Below are positions 25,841 to 33,752 of a stretch of DNA of 64,000 nt, piece after piece; positions within the stretch are counted from its first letter, which is position 1; each line of letters starts with the position of its first letter. The stretch comes from Nitrospira sp. (GTDB lineage Bacteria > Nitrospirota > Nitrospiria > Nitrospirales > Nitrospiraceae): NCBI GenBank assembly GCA_005116745.1, contig SWDS01000009.1, positions 1,509 through 65,508 on the forward strand. Reading direction: 5' to 3'. The notes beneath the pieces were generated by a model. It ran no database searches and was not told where the DNA came from. It was given only the letters and a program-made list of their open reading frames with translations. The position numbers and the translations under genes are program-made.

Positions 25841-28800
25841 TGGTTTCCCGTCTTCTGGACATCTCCCTCCGCCAGCGGCTCCTTATCATTATCTGTTCGA
25901 TCATGATCGGCGCCGGCGGGATCTATGCCTTTCGGACCATTCCGATCGACGCCTTTCCAGACGTGACCAGCGTGCTGGTCCAGGTTGTTACGAAGGCGCC
26001 GGGGCTCTCTCCCGCTGAAGTTGAGCGCTTGGTGACCTATCCGGTCGAGCTACAGCTCACGGGTGTGCCGTCCCTCACGGAAATGCGTTCCCTCACGAAA
26101 GTCGGTCTCTCGCTGATCACCATCGTGTTTGATGACTCCATGGATGTGAACCTGGCCCGCCAACTGGTGCTTGAGCGATTGCTTGAAGTGGAGGAACAGC
26201 TTCCTCCAGGGGCCAAGCCGATGCTGGTGCCGAACAGTACAGGATTGGGAGAGGTCTTTCAGTATTACTTGGAGGCTCCTCACGGAGCTGCCGCTGATAG
26301 CGAAGCCGAACACCAAAGCCTGATTGTACAGCGGACGATTCAAGATTGGATCATTCGCCCCCTTCTGAAGAGCACGCCAGAGGTCATCGATATCAATTCA
26401 ATGGGCGGGTACGTCAAACAGTATCAGGTGTTAGTCGAACCAGGTCTGCTGCGGAAATACGGTCTGACGCTTCGTGAGGTGTTCGATGCGGTGGCGAGAA
26501 ACAACGCCAACGCCGGCGGGAATATCCTCGAAAAACATGATGAGAAATACATCGTGCGAGGAATTGGACTGATCCGCTCGCTTCAGGATATCGAGCGGAT
26601 CGTGGTGAAGGAAACCGGTGGCACGCCGGTCTATATCTCCGACGTGGCTCAAGTGGTGATCGACCATGCGGTGCGGCATGGCGCCACGGTGTTGAACGGG
26701 GATCGCGAGGTGGTCAGTGGCATCGTGCTGATGTTGCGTGGAGGCAACGCTCGGGATGTCGTCGAGGGGATCAAGACTCGTATTGAGGACATCCATGCGA
26801 AACATCTGTTGCCGGATGGATTGCGCATTGTGCCGTTTTACGACCGTATCGAACTGATCACCGAAGCATTGAATACGGTCTACAAATCGTTGGCTGAAGG
26901 TGTGGTGCTCGTGGTCGTGGTGCTGTTCCTGTTTCTTGGGAATATTCGCAGTGCGCTGATCGTCGTCGGCACGCTGGTATTGGCGCCGCTGGCCACATTC
27001 ATCGTGATGGGACAAATCGGGCTGACCGCAAATCTGATGTCGCTGGGAGGGCTGGCGATCGCGGTCGGGATGATCGTGGACGGGTCGGTCGTCGTCGTCG
27101 AAAACGTGTATCGCCATCTGTCGCATCATTCTGCTGCCGCAATACCGAGGCTTCAGCTGGTGACGCAAGCGGTGAAGGAAGTCGGACAGCCGGTCGTCTT
27201 TGGGATTCTGATTATTATCTTGGTGTTTTTCCCTCTCTTGTCCCTTCAAGGGATGGAAGGGAAGATGTTCAAACCGCTTGCCTATACCATCATGATCGCG
27301 CTGATGGTGTCTCTGGTCCTGTCGCTCACCTTGTCGCCGGTCCTCTGTTCGTTAGCTCTGAAGCAGGGGAGCGAGGAGGATCCGTGGATTGTGCGGCAAG
27401 CCAAGCGTCTCTATGCGCCAACTCTCCACTGGGCCCTCGGGCATCGGACTACCGTGGTGGTGATGGCCGTCGGCGCGCTCATCGGGGCGCTGGCGTTGGT
27501 GCCAACATTAGGCTCAGAATTTATCCCTATTCTGAACGAGGGATCAGTTGCCCCTCAGACTATTCGGCTTCCCAGCGTGTCGCTTCCTGCCTCAATCGAA
27601 ATCGAAAAGCGGATGCAGCAGGCGATCATGGAGTTTCCGGAAGTGGAGATGGTCGTCTCGAAAATCGGTCGTACGGAATTGGGGAACGATCCACAGGAGC
27701 CGAATGAAAGTGATCCGGTGGTTCGCTTGAAGCCGCTGGATCAGTGGACCACGGCCAAGACGATGCCGGAGTTGATGCAGAAGTTTCGCGAGCGGTTGAC
27801 GACTGTCTCGGGCGCGACATTCCTCATCAGCCAGCCGATTCAGCAGCGCGTCGATGAATTGATTTCCGGCGTGCGCACGGAAGCCACGGTCAAGCTGTTC
27901 GGTGATGATCTGGAAGTGCTCCGGAATAAAGCCCAAGAAATCGCCGAAGTCCTCGAAGCGGTCCGAGGGGTCCGAGATATCAAAGTCGAGCAAGTATTCG
28001 GCCAGCCCTATCTCACAATTGATATCGATCGCGGCAAGATTGCGCGGCATGGGATCAATGTCGCTGATGTACGGGAGATTATCACCACCGCCATTGGTGG
28101 GGAGGTAGCCACTCGGATCTTCGAAAGCCAGCAACGCTTCGAGCTGGTGGTGCGGTTTCCGGAACAGTACAGGAATAGTGTCGAAACCATCAGTAATATT
28201 CGGGTCAGTGATCATGCGGGTGCACTGATTCCATTGGCGGATCTCGCCACCGTGCAGTTGGAAGAGGGACCTGGCCGGATCAGCCGCGATCAGCTGCAAC
28301 GGTACGTATCGATCGGGTTCAATACGCTGGGGCGAGACATCGGCGGGTTGGTTGCGGAGGCGCAGCAGAAAATTACTGACCGCGTCATGCTTCCGCCCGG
28401 TTACCGGGTCACTTGGGGCGGGTCATTTGAAAACATGCAACGTGCCATGGCCAAGCTACAGGTCATCGTTCCGATCACAATCGGCCTGATCTTTTTCTTG
28501 CTGTATTCAACCTTCAATTCACTCCGTCAGGCAACCCTCATTATCTTGAATCTGCCCTTTGCGTTGATCGGAGGGGTCGTGGCGCTGTGGCTCACCAAGG
28601 AATATCTCAGCGTGCCCGCGTCAGTGGGATTCATCAATCTCTTTGGCGTGGCGGTGTTGAACGGGATTGTGCTCGTCTCCTATATGAATAAATTGCGAGA
28701 GGACGGCCATAGTTTGGAGGAAGCGGTGACCTCAGGCGCTCTCCTTCGGTTACGCCCCGTCTTGATGACGGCGTTGGTCGCACTCTTGGGGTTGGTTCCC

Positions 28801-29067
28801 CTGGCGTTTGCCAACGGGATTGGCTCGGAGGTGCAGCGTCCGTTGGCGATCGTCGTCATCGGTGGCCTCGTGAGTTCGACGCTGCTGACCTTGATCATGC
28901 TGCCGGTCCTCTATCAGTGGTTGGAAGGCCGCTCGACAGAGGGGGGTGCTCATGGCGAATTGCGAGGAGGATCAGTTCCTGCCATCCATTCGGCAGCCGG
29001 TGACACTCCTCATGGCAATGTTGAGCTGATGCCGGCTCGCCGGCCTGACGGGATGCCATCGACGTGA
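25840..29067 (+). CDS. CzcA-family heavy-metal efflux RND pump
   Basis: 1075 residues, the usual length for a heavy-metal RND pump, starting one base into the previous stop. The first membrane helix (RLLIIICSIMIGAGGIYAFRTIPIDAFPDVT) and the two groups of helices near residues 345-530 and 880-1045 fit the family. In the fourth helix, GLAIAVGMIVDGSVVVVENV carries the proton-relay Asp414; this resembles neither the DFGxxVDGA form of CzcA nor the VDAA form of CusA exactly. It pumps metal cations out using the proton gradient. The substrate is open. The C-terminal tail beyond LPVLYQWLEG is hydrophilic and variable. Confidence 0.92.
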   Translation: MVSRLLDISLRQRLLIIICSIMIGAGGIYAFRTIPIDAFPDVTSVLVQVVTKAPGLSPAEVERLVTYPVELQLTGVPSLTEMRSLTKVGLSLITIVFDDSMDVNLARQLVLERLLEVEEQLPPGAKPMLVPNSTGLGEVFQYYLEAPHGAAADSEAEHQSLIVQRTIQDWIIRPLLKSTPEVIDINSMGGYVKQYQVLVEPGLLRKYGLTLREVFDAVARNNANAGGNILEKHDEKYIVRGIGLIRSLQDIERIVVKETGGTPVYISDVAQVVIDHAVRHGATVLNGDREVVSGIVLMLRGGNARDVVEGIKTRIEDIHAKHLLPDGLRIVPFYDRIELITEALNTVYKSLAEGVVLVVVVLFLFLGNIRSALIVVGTLVLAPLATFIVMGQIGLTANLMSLGGLAIAVGMIVDGSVVVVENVYRHLSHHSAAAIPRLQLVTQAVKEVGQPVVFGILIIILVFFPLLSLQGMEGKMFKPLAYTIMIALMVSLVLSLTLSPVLCSLALKQGSEEDPWIVRQAKRLYAPTLHWALGHRTTVVVMAVGALIGALALVPTLGSEFIPILNEGSVAPQTIRLPSVSLPASIEIEKRMQQAIMEFPEVEMVVSKIGRTELGNDPQEPNESDPVVRLKPLDQWTTAKTMPELMQKFRERLTTVSGATFLISQPIQQRVDELISGVRTEATVKLFGDDLEVLRNKAQEIAEVLEAVRGVRDIKVEQVFGQPYLTIDIDRGKIARHGINVADVREIITTAIGGEVATRIFESQQRFELVVRFPEQYRNSVETISNIRVSDHAGALIPLADLATVQLEEGPGRISRDQLQRYVSIGFNTLGRDIGGLVAEAQQKITDRVMLPPGYRVTWGGSFENMQRAMAKLQVIVPITIGLIFFLLYSTFNSLRQATLIILNLPFALIGGVVALWLTKEYLSVPASVGFINLFGVAVLNGIVLVSYMNKLREDGHSLEEAVTSGALLRLRPVLMTALVALLGLVPLAFANGIGSEVQRPLAIVVIGGLVSSTLLTLIMLPVLYQWLEGRSTEGGAHGELRGGSVPAIHSAAGDTPHGNVELMPARRPDGMPST

Positions 29068-29097
29068 TGAGGATGGTGAGGCCAGAGAAAGGATGAG

Positions 29098-29460
29098 GTG
29101 AGGATGCCTACGCTCGCTGGTACCGTATGCATGGGGCTGGTTGCCATGATTGTGGGGGTACAGGTATCGATCGCCGCGCCGAACGAGTTGGCATCAAAGC
29201 GCGCCGATGTTGCAAAAGGGGAAAAGGTATTTGTTCGGTATTGTGCCGGCTGTCATGGCTCGGAGGGGAAGGGGGATGGCTATTTGCTTCTAGGGCCAGA
29301 GCCTGCCAACCTCACGAGACCGACCACGAAGAAAAGGTCTGATGCGATGCTGCTTCAGACCATTCACGAGGGAAAGCCGAATATGCCGTCATGGAACACT
29401 CGTTTGTCCAAAGAGGATAGTCGAGCCGTACTGGCGTATATTCGGACGCTGAAGAAGTAG
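29098..29460 (+). CDS. Small secreted c-type cytochrome
   Basis: 120 residues (GTG start; ATG at 29104 also possible). A signal peptide (MPTLAGTVCMGLVAMIVGVQVSIAA) precedes a single cytochrome c domain. The haem motif is C49-A-G-C52-H53 in YCAGCHGSEGKGDGY, and the likely axial Met is in GKPNMPSWNTRLS. The LLGPEPANLTRPT stretch is common in class I cytochromes of this type. It follows the metal pump by 30 bases with AGGATGAGGTG upstream and may be cotranscribed, but a functional link to metal efflux is not evident. Periplasmic electron carrier is the likely role. Confidence 0.9.
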   Translation: MRMPTLAGTVCMGLVAMIVGVQVSIAAPNELASKRADVAKGEKVFVRYCAGCHGSEGKGDGYLLLGPEPANLTRPTTKKRSDAMLLQTIHEGKPNMPSWNTRLSKEDSRAVLAYIRTLKK

Positions 29461-29611
29461 AAGGATTCAGCCAAATCCGCTACGCGATCCACGTGTCAGT
29501 CTCTCAGGCATACCTCACCCGCCGTTCATAACAATGTTTTTTCGAAGTGAATAGGTGAATACCACCGATATTGCTGACATCATCGGTGTAGCTGTGGAGG
29601 CTGTATTGTGA

Positions 29612-29688
29612 TGGTGCCGAGGGACAGAATCGAACTGTCGACACCAGCCTTTTCAGGGCTGTGCTCTACCAACTGAGCTACCTCGGCA
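29612..29688 (-). tRNA. tRNA-Phe (GAA)
   Basis: On the minus strand the sequence folds as a complete tRNA: acceptor TGCCGAG pairs with CTCGGCA followed by an encoded CCA; D arm GCTC-AGTTGGTA-GAGC; anticodon stem CAGCC/GGCTG with loop CTGAAAA, giving anticodon GAA; T arm with the GTTCGATTC loop. 77 bases including CCA. Confidence 0.96.
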
Positions 29689-29716
29689 CGGAAGGGTTTC
29701 GATCGTTCAGCGCTGG

Positions 29717-29745
29717 ATTGTTCTCATGCTCGCGAAACCAATCAA
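29717..29745 (-). promoter_or_regulatory. Possible tRNA-Phe promoter
   Basis: Minus strand TTGATT (29740-29745), 17 bases, AACAAT (29717-29722). The start point would be about 20 bases before the mature tRNA 5' end. Both boxes match only four of six consensus bases. Confidence 0.35.
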
Positions 29746-30162
29746 CACCGTGCGCATCTTACCAAGGTCTCATATCTGACTTCCACATCTTTCGCGTGTA
29801 CGCGGCATTTCTTCTAGGCCCGCGACTCGGTATGAGTTTCCACCGCATGCCGCACCCACCGTAATCAGTACGCCGGAGAGAAGGTTCACGGACTGGAGTG
29901 ATGAATCGGCAGTCGAGACATAGAGGCGTGTGCCAACAGTGATGAATAGTCTGTTGGTGAGCGAGATGGCAACATCCGCAATGACGCTGAGTTTGAGATG
30001 ACTGGCGGATGCTGAAGTGGCCGATAGGCTATTCAGAAAGACCCTCGTTTTCACTGCACACCCCAGCGCGACAAGACGCGCATTCCACTGAGTGCGGTCG
30101 CAGTGATCGAAGTGGTGAGAAATGCGCTGGGCTCTATACCAAGTCTCTGAATGCAGGTGTCT
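29746..30162. other. Intergenic stretch, no supported gene
   Basis: About 420 bases between tRNA-Phe and the LuxR-type gene. Short frames exist on both strands but lack ribosome sites and recognisable content. I see no repeat, terminator or RNA gene. Confidence 0.5.
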
Positions 30163-30846
30163 TCACCGGCTGGAGCGGAACTGGTAGGTGTGGATCAAGA
30201 GGCTCTGCCGATTGGGTACGCCGACCTTGTCGAAAATGTTTGTCATGTGATGCCGGACCGTACTGTCGCTAATCGACAACTTGTAGGCAATGTCTTTGTT
30301 TGAGAGGCCCTGCCCTACCAACCGGATAATCTCCTGTTGTCGCTCCGTCAATGTCTTGGGCCACGTCAGCGGTGATGCGTCGGCGTCACTCTTTGTCTTG
30401 ACGGCTTGGGGGGCGAGGTCCAGCCCTACGGTACCATCTCGTTCTCCATAGGCCTTGGGCTGGGCGGAGGTATATAGCGCCTCAATCACTGCCAGTATAA
30501 CGGTGGGTGGTTGAACCGTAAGGATGATGCCGTCGACTCCGGCGGCAAACGCCTCACGCGTACGGGACTGATCCTCAAGCCCGCATAACAATACGATCTT
30601 ACTGGTCGGGGCGGATGCCCGAATCTGGGTGATGGTGCCGATGGCGTCGTGTTCGGTCTCCAGATCTAGGATGACCACGTCTGGCCTGGTTCCGGTGGGG
30701 CATCCGTCTGGGATCTTCCACTGGTGCGGAGACACGACTATCTGGACCGTCGCGCGGCCCTCAAGCACTTTCTGCAAGCCCAACCACAGGATCCATTGAC
30801 GGCTCAGGACGGCGATCATGAGGGATGGATTCGTTGCACTAAGCAT
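30163..30846 (-). CDS. NarL/LuxR-type regulator with degenerate receiver domain
   Basis: 227 residues. The N-terminal part has the receiver layout: DVVILDLE with Asp61 at the phosphorylation position, and SKIVLLCGLED and AAGVDGIIL strands. However, the acidic pair normally after the first strand is replaced (IAVLSRQWIL) and the conserved Lys is a Thr (GIILTVQPP), so normal phosphorylation is doubtful. The C-terminal LuxR helix-turn-helix is intact: LTERQQEIIRLVGQGLSNKD, then DSTVRHHMTNIFDKVGV. It is transcribed away from the polysaccharide genes across a long non-coding stretch and is a good candidate for their regulator. Confidence 0.88.
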   Translation of the reverse strand: MLSATNPSLMIAVLSRQWILWLGLQKVLEGRATVQIVVSPHQWKIPDGCPTGTRPDVVILDLETEHDAIGTITQIRASAPTSKIVLLCGLEDQSRTREAFAAGVDGIILTVQPPTVILAVIEALYTSAQPKAYGERDGTVGLDLAPQAVKTKSDADASPLTWPKTLTERQQEIIRLVGQGLSNKDIAYKLSISDSTVRHHMTNIFDKVGVPNRQSLLIHTYQFRSSR

Positions 30847-31767
30847 AGTGGCCTCTGGTTCAAGACGCAGGATGACCTAGCGTATTTCTAGGGGATTCCA
30901 GTCGCGTGTGTTCAGGTGGAAAGGATTTCGATTTCTTGACCGTCTGTTCCTTGATCTTCTTTGATCTAGTTTGCTAGCTGGGTGAGTGTGTTGTGTCGCT
31001 TACAGCTAGGCGCGAATGATACTAGTCATTAGTAGGGTATGCACAGATCAATCGAACGCATGTATCTAATTTGTTGAATTGATTGCCTTATTTTCATTCC
31101 TCTCTCCGGTCATGTAACTCTCACTCGACGCGTCAGTAAGGCACACGTATTGATAGGCTCAAGTACGTCCAGGAAATAGCCGAACTTGTAGTGGTAGGGA
31201 GAGAGGAGCAGTCGACTAGAAACAATCGTGTTCTATGGCTTGAAGGGGCGTAACGATTCCGGCAGCCAATTGCCCGGACAAATGTGCCTGATCTGCTACA
31301 CTAAAACTAGACATTCATCTTATGGTTTAAGGACGAGAGTGCCGTATATTGGTTAGGGCAAATAGTATCTTTAGATAGGGTCAATTATATCTATCGTGAA
31401 AGCCGAACAGCCCTATTTTCATGATGAATGGATTGGGTTCATGAGCTGAAGATTACCTGTCATGAAGAGTTTGTTGCACCGTAGGGCTAAGTAAGGATAC
31501 TGGAGTTGGGACAGTGTAATGATATCGAACACTGATTGCAGAAGATATGTCCTTGTAGCCTCATTTTCGTAGCGCCATTTTTCCCACGAGAGATAGGCTT
31601 GGGACCGACTGCTGGCAATATGGGGAGGAAATCCTTGCTTCTCGTTGGGATGACAAGGCCGCCAATGCCACGATTACAGAGTATGGGTGGTGCTTTCGCT
31701 TGTTAAACGGACAAATATTGAATACCAGAGAAAATCAATGATGGCTATTGCCGGGAGTAGACATAGG
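30847..31767. promoter_or_regulatory. Long upstream region of the exopolysaccharide locus
   Basis: About 920 bases with lower GC than the flanks and no gene I can support. The only frames are short and lack ribosome sites. It must contain the promoters for the divergent regulator and for the export genes, but I could not settle on one; CGGACA-N16-TACACT near 31273-31300 is a weak candidate. A NusG-type antitermination factor encoded downstream makes a long regulated leader plausible. Confidence 0.4.
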
Positions 31768-32376
31768 ATGCGTACCTCGCTCAGCCGGATTCTCATCGTC
31801 ACCATAGTGCTTGGGGTGGTGGGGTGTGCGGAAAAGAGAGTGAATTACGAAGTCGACCTGACGGCGCCATCTGATTTTTTCCTCGGGCCGGAGGATGTGC
31901 TGAAGGTGATGGTCTGGAAAAGTCCAGACCTGTCTGGTGAGGTGACGATTCGTCCGGATGGCACAATCACTATGCCTCTGATCGGGGACGTGCCAGCTGC
32001 CGGGCTTACTGCGAATGTTTTGGCGAAGCGTATCGGCGATCGGCTCACTGAATACGTCTCAGCACCAGTTGTCACAATTCAAGTGAAGGAGGTCAACAGC
32101 TATTTCATCTATGTCTTGGGAGAAGTCGTGAAGCCGGGGAAGTATCCGCTCAAGTCCTATGCCAATGTGGTGCAAGGTATTTCGCTGGCCGGCGGGTTTG
32201 GACCCTTCGCGAACAAGAACAAGATTAAGGTATTGCGTAATGTAAGTACTGGCCCAGAAGGGCATGAAAAGAAACGCCAGATCGAGATTCCGGTGCACTA
32301 TAACAATATTCTAACGGGTACTGCCGTGCCGGGAAATTTCATTCTGCGGAGCGGTGATGTCATCGTGGTGCCATAG
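31768..32376 (+). CDS. Polysaccharide export lipoprotein, Wza/EpsE family
   Basis: 202 residues from MRTSLSRILIVTIVLGVVGC, a lipoprotein signal with Cys20; GGGAG lies upstream. Earlier ATGs exist but add a hydrophilic extension. The polysaccharide export domain follows (FFLGPEDVLKVMVWKSPDLSGEVTIRPDGTITMPLIGDVPAAG), then an SLBB-type domain (YFIYVLGEVVKPGKYPLKSYANVVQGISLAGGF). The short form without a C-terminal membrane helix is like the EpsE/XrtA-locus versions. It forms the outer membrane or periplasmic part of the export channel. The next gene starts right after its stop. Confidence 0.88.
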   Translation: MRTSLSRILIVTIVLGVVGCAEKRVNYEVDLTAPSDFFLGPEDVLKVMVWKSPDLSGEVTIRPDGTITMPLIGDVPAAGLTANVLAKRIGDRLTEYVSAPVVTIQVKEVNSYFIYVLGEVVKPGKYPLKSYANVVQGISLAGGFGPFANKNKIKVLRNVSTGPEGHEKKRQIEIPVHYNNILTGTAVPGNFILRSGDVIVVP

Positions 32377-33732
32377 GTGAGTAGAAGATGGCTAGTTACG
32401 CACATGGCAAGCATTATTCTTGGGATGGGCGCTGGATTGTGTTCGTTGAGTCAGGCACAGATGGGTGGAGTAGGCGGCGGTGGGATGGGCGGAGAAATGC
32501 CGAATGCTCCAGGAACAGCATTCGGCGGGGTGACTGATCCCAGTTCGATTCAAATTGTAGAAGGGATACGCATTATTCCCTCAGTCCGGATTGCAGAGCA
32601 ATATGACAGCAATGTGTTTTTTGCACCGAAGAGCCAGCTTCAAGGACTGTCCCCGGGTGACATTGTCACGACCATCGCACCCCAAGTCAGAGGGTTGTTT
32701 GCAGATCATAAACAACTGGTGAAGATGAATGCGGTCGTAGGGGCGGTCGGCAATTATTATGTGAATAATACTGGTCTAAGTTATGTGGGTGCAAATGTGG
32801 GTGTGGGTCTAGACCTGAGCAATCTGGTGAGTCAATGGAGGCCGGGGGCGAGGTGGATGGTATCCGATACATATTTGTACAGCCCTCAGCCCCCTGCGTT
32901 TCTGATAGGAGACCAATCTGGGGAACAGACAAATCCGTTGGTAGCAGGTTTTCAAGCCGTTCGTACGAAGACGAGCTCTAACAGTGTCAATACCCTCTTC
33001 GAGTTTCCACTCTACAACACTGTTCGCTTGACCGGGAGCTATACGAACAGTTTTATCCGCTATGGGGGAGCACAGGTTCCGCAAGTCACGACTCTGATTA
33101 GTCAAGATATTCAAGCATACACCGCTGGTTTCTCAATGCAAACCTCCTTTCAGGACACTGTGAGGATAGACTTTATAGGTAACGACTTTGATCAAGGTGG
33201 AGTAGGGGAGTTTAAGACAAGAGGCGGTGCACTAGGTTGGGCGCACAAGTTCTCGACCGTAGTCAGTTTTAACGCTAACGGTGGTGTGCAGGAGCTGTCG
33301 GGGCAATTAAATGGGGTGCGGTTATCTTCGGTGATTGCACCATTCGGCAGTCTTGCCATCCTCTGGAAGGATCCGGCAACTTCGATTGCTCTCGCCTACC
33401 GGTCCGGTATTGTTCCGTCATTTCAGTTCCAAAGCGCATCGTTGCTCAGTCACTCGGTGTCGTTCAACCTAACTCAGAATACTCCGGTCCGTGACCTCGC
33501 CGGTTTACTGGGAGCGAACTATACCACTGCTAACGAGTATGGGTCGAACTCAGGAGGTGCCCTCTCCTGGGCCACGGTGGGAGGAACAGTGGGGTTACTG
33601 TATCGGCCCACCCAGAAGGTGTTTCTCACGCTGATCTATACCTATCTAAATGTGGATAATGTATTTGGTGGAAATCATTTCGCTTACGACAAGCACCTGA
33701 TTCAACTAAGTCTTACTCAGGCCGTCTACTGA
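32377..33732 (+). CDS. Outer membrane beta-barrel protein of the polysaccharide locus
   Basis: 451 residues with a GTG directly after the previous stop. A signal peptide ends near LCSLSQAQ, followed by a Gly/Met-rich segment (MGGVGGGGMGGEMPN). The rest alternates polar and hydrophobic residues in strands of about ten, including PSVRIAEQYDSNVFFAP, typical of outer-membrane barrels found beside XrtA-type export genes, and ends in LIQLSLTQAVY. It probably forms the outer pore or assists secretion. No enzymatic motif is visible. Operon position after the Wza-like protein and before the Wzc-like protein supports the role. Confidence 0.75.
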   Translation: MSRRWLVTHMASIILGMGAGLCSLSQAQMGGVGGGGMGGEMPNAPGTAFGGVTDPSSIQIVEGIRIIPSVRIAEQYDSNVFFAPKSQLQGLSPGDIVTTIAPQVRGLFADHKQLVKMNAVVGAVGNYYVNNTGLSYVGANVGVGLDLSNLVSQWRPGARWMVSDTYLYSPQPPAFLIGDQSGEQTNPLVAGFQAVRTKTSSNSVNTLFEFPLYNTVRLTGSYTNSFIRYGGAQVPQVTTLISQDIQAYTAGFSMQTSFQDTVRIDFIGNDFDQGGVGEFKTRGGALGWAHKFSTVVSFNANGGVQELSGQLNGVRLSSVIAPFGSLAILWKDPATSIALAYRSGIVPSFQFQSASLLSHSVSFNLTQNTPVRDLAGLLGANYTTANEYGSNSGGALSWATVGGTVGLLYRPTQKVFLTLIYTYLNVDNVFGGNHFAYDKHLIQLSLTQAVY

Positions 33733-33752
33733 AAAATGGCGAGTTTGCTCAT

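Noticed and set aside
29570-29600. ACCGAT...ATCGGT inverted repeat as a terminator after the cytochrome or the tRNA
   Set aside because: The loop is 12 bases and no run of T follows on either strand.
29770-30054. 94-codon minus-strand frame downstream of the LuxR-type gene
   Set aside because: It has alternating hydrophobic residues but no ribosome site, no recognisable domain and an odd C-terminus. Not enough to call a gene.
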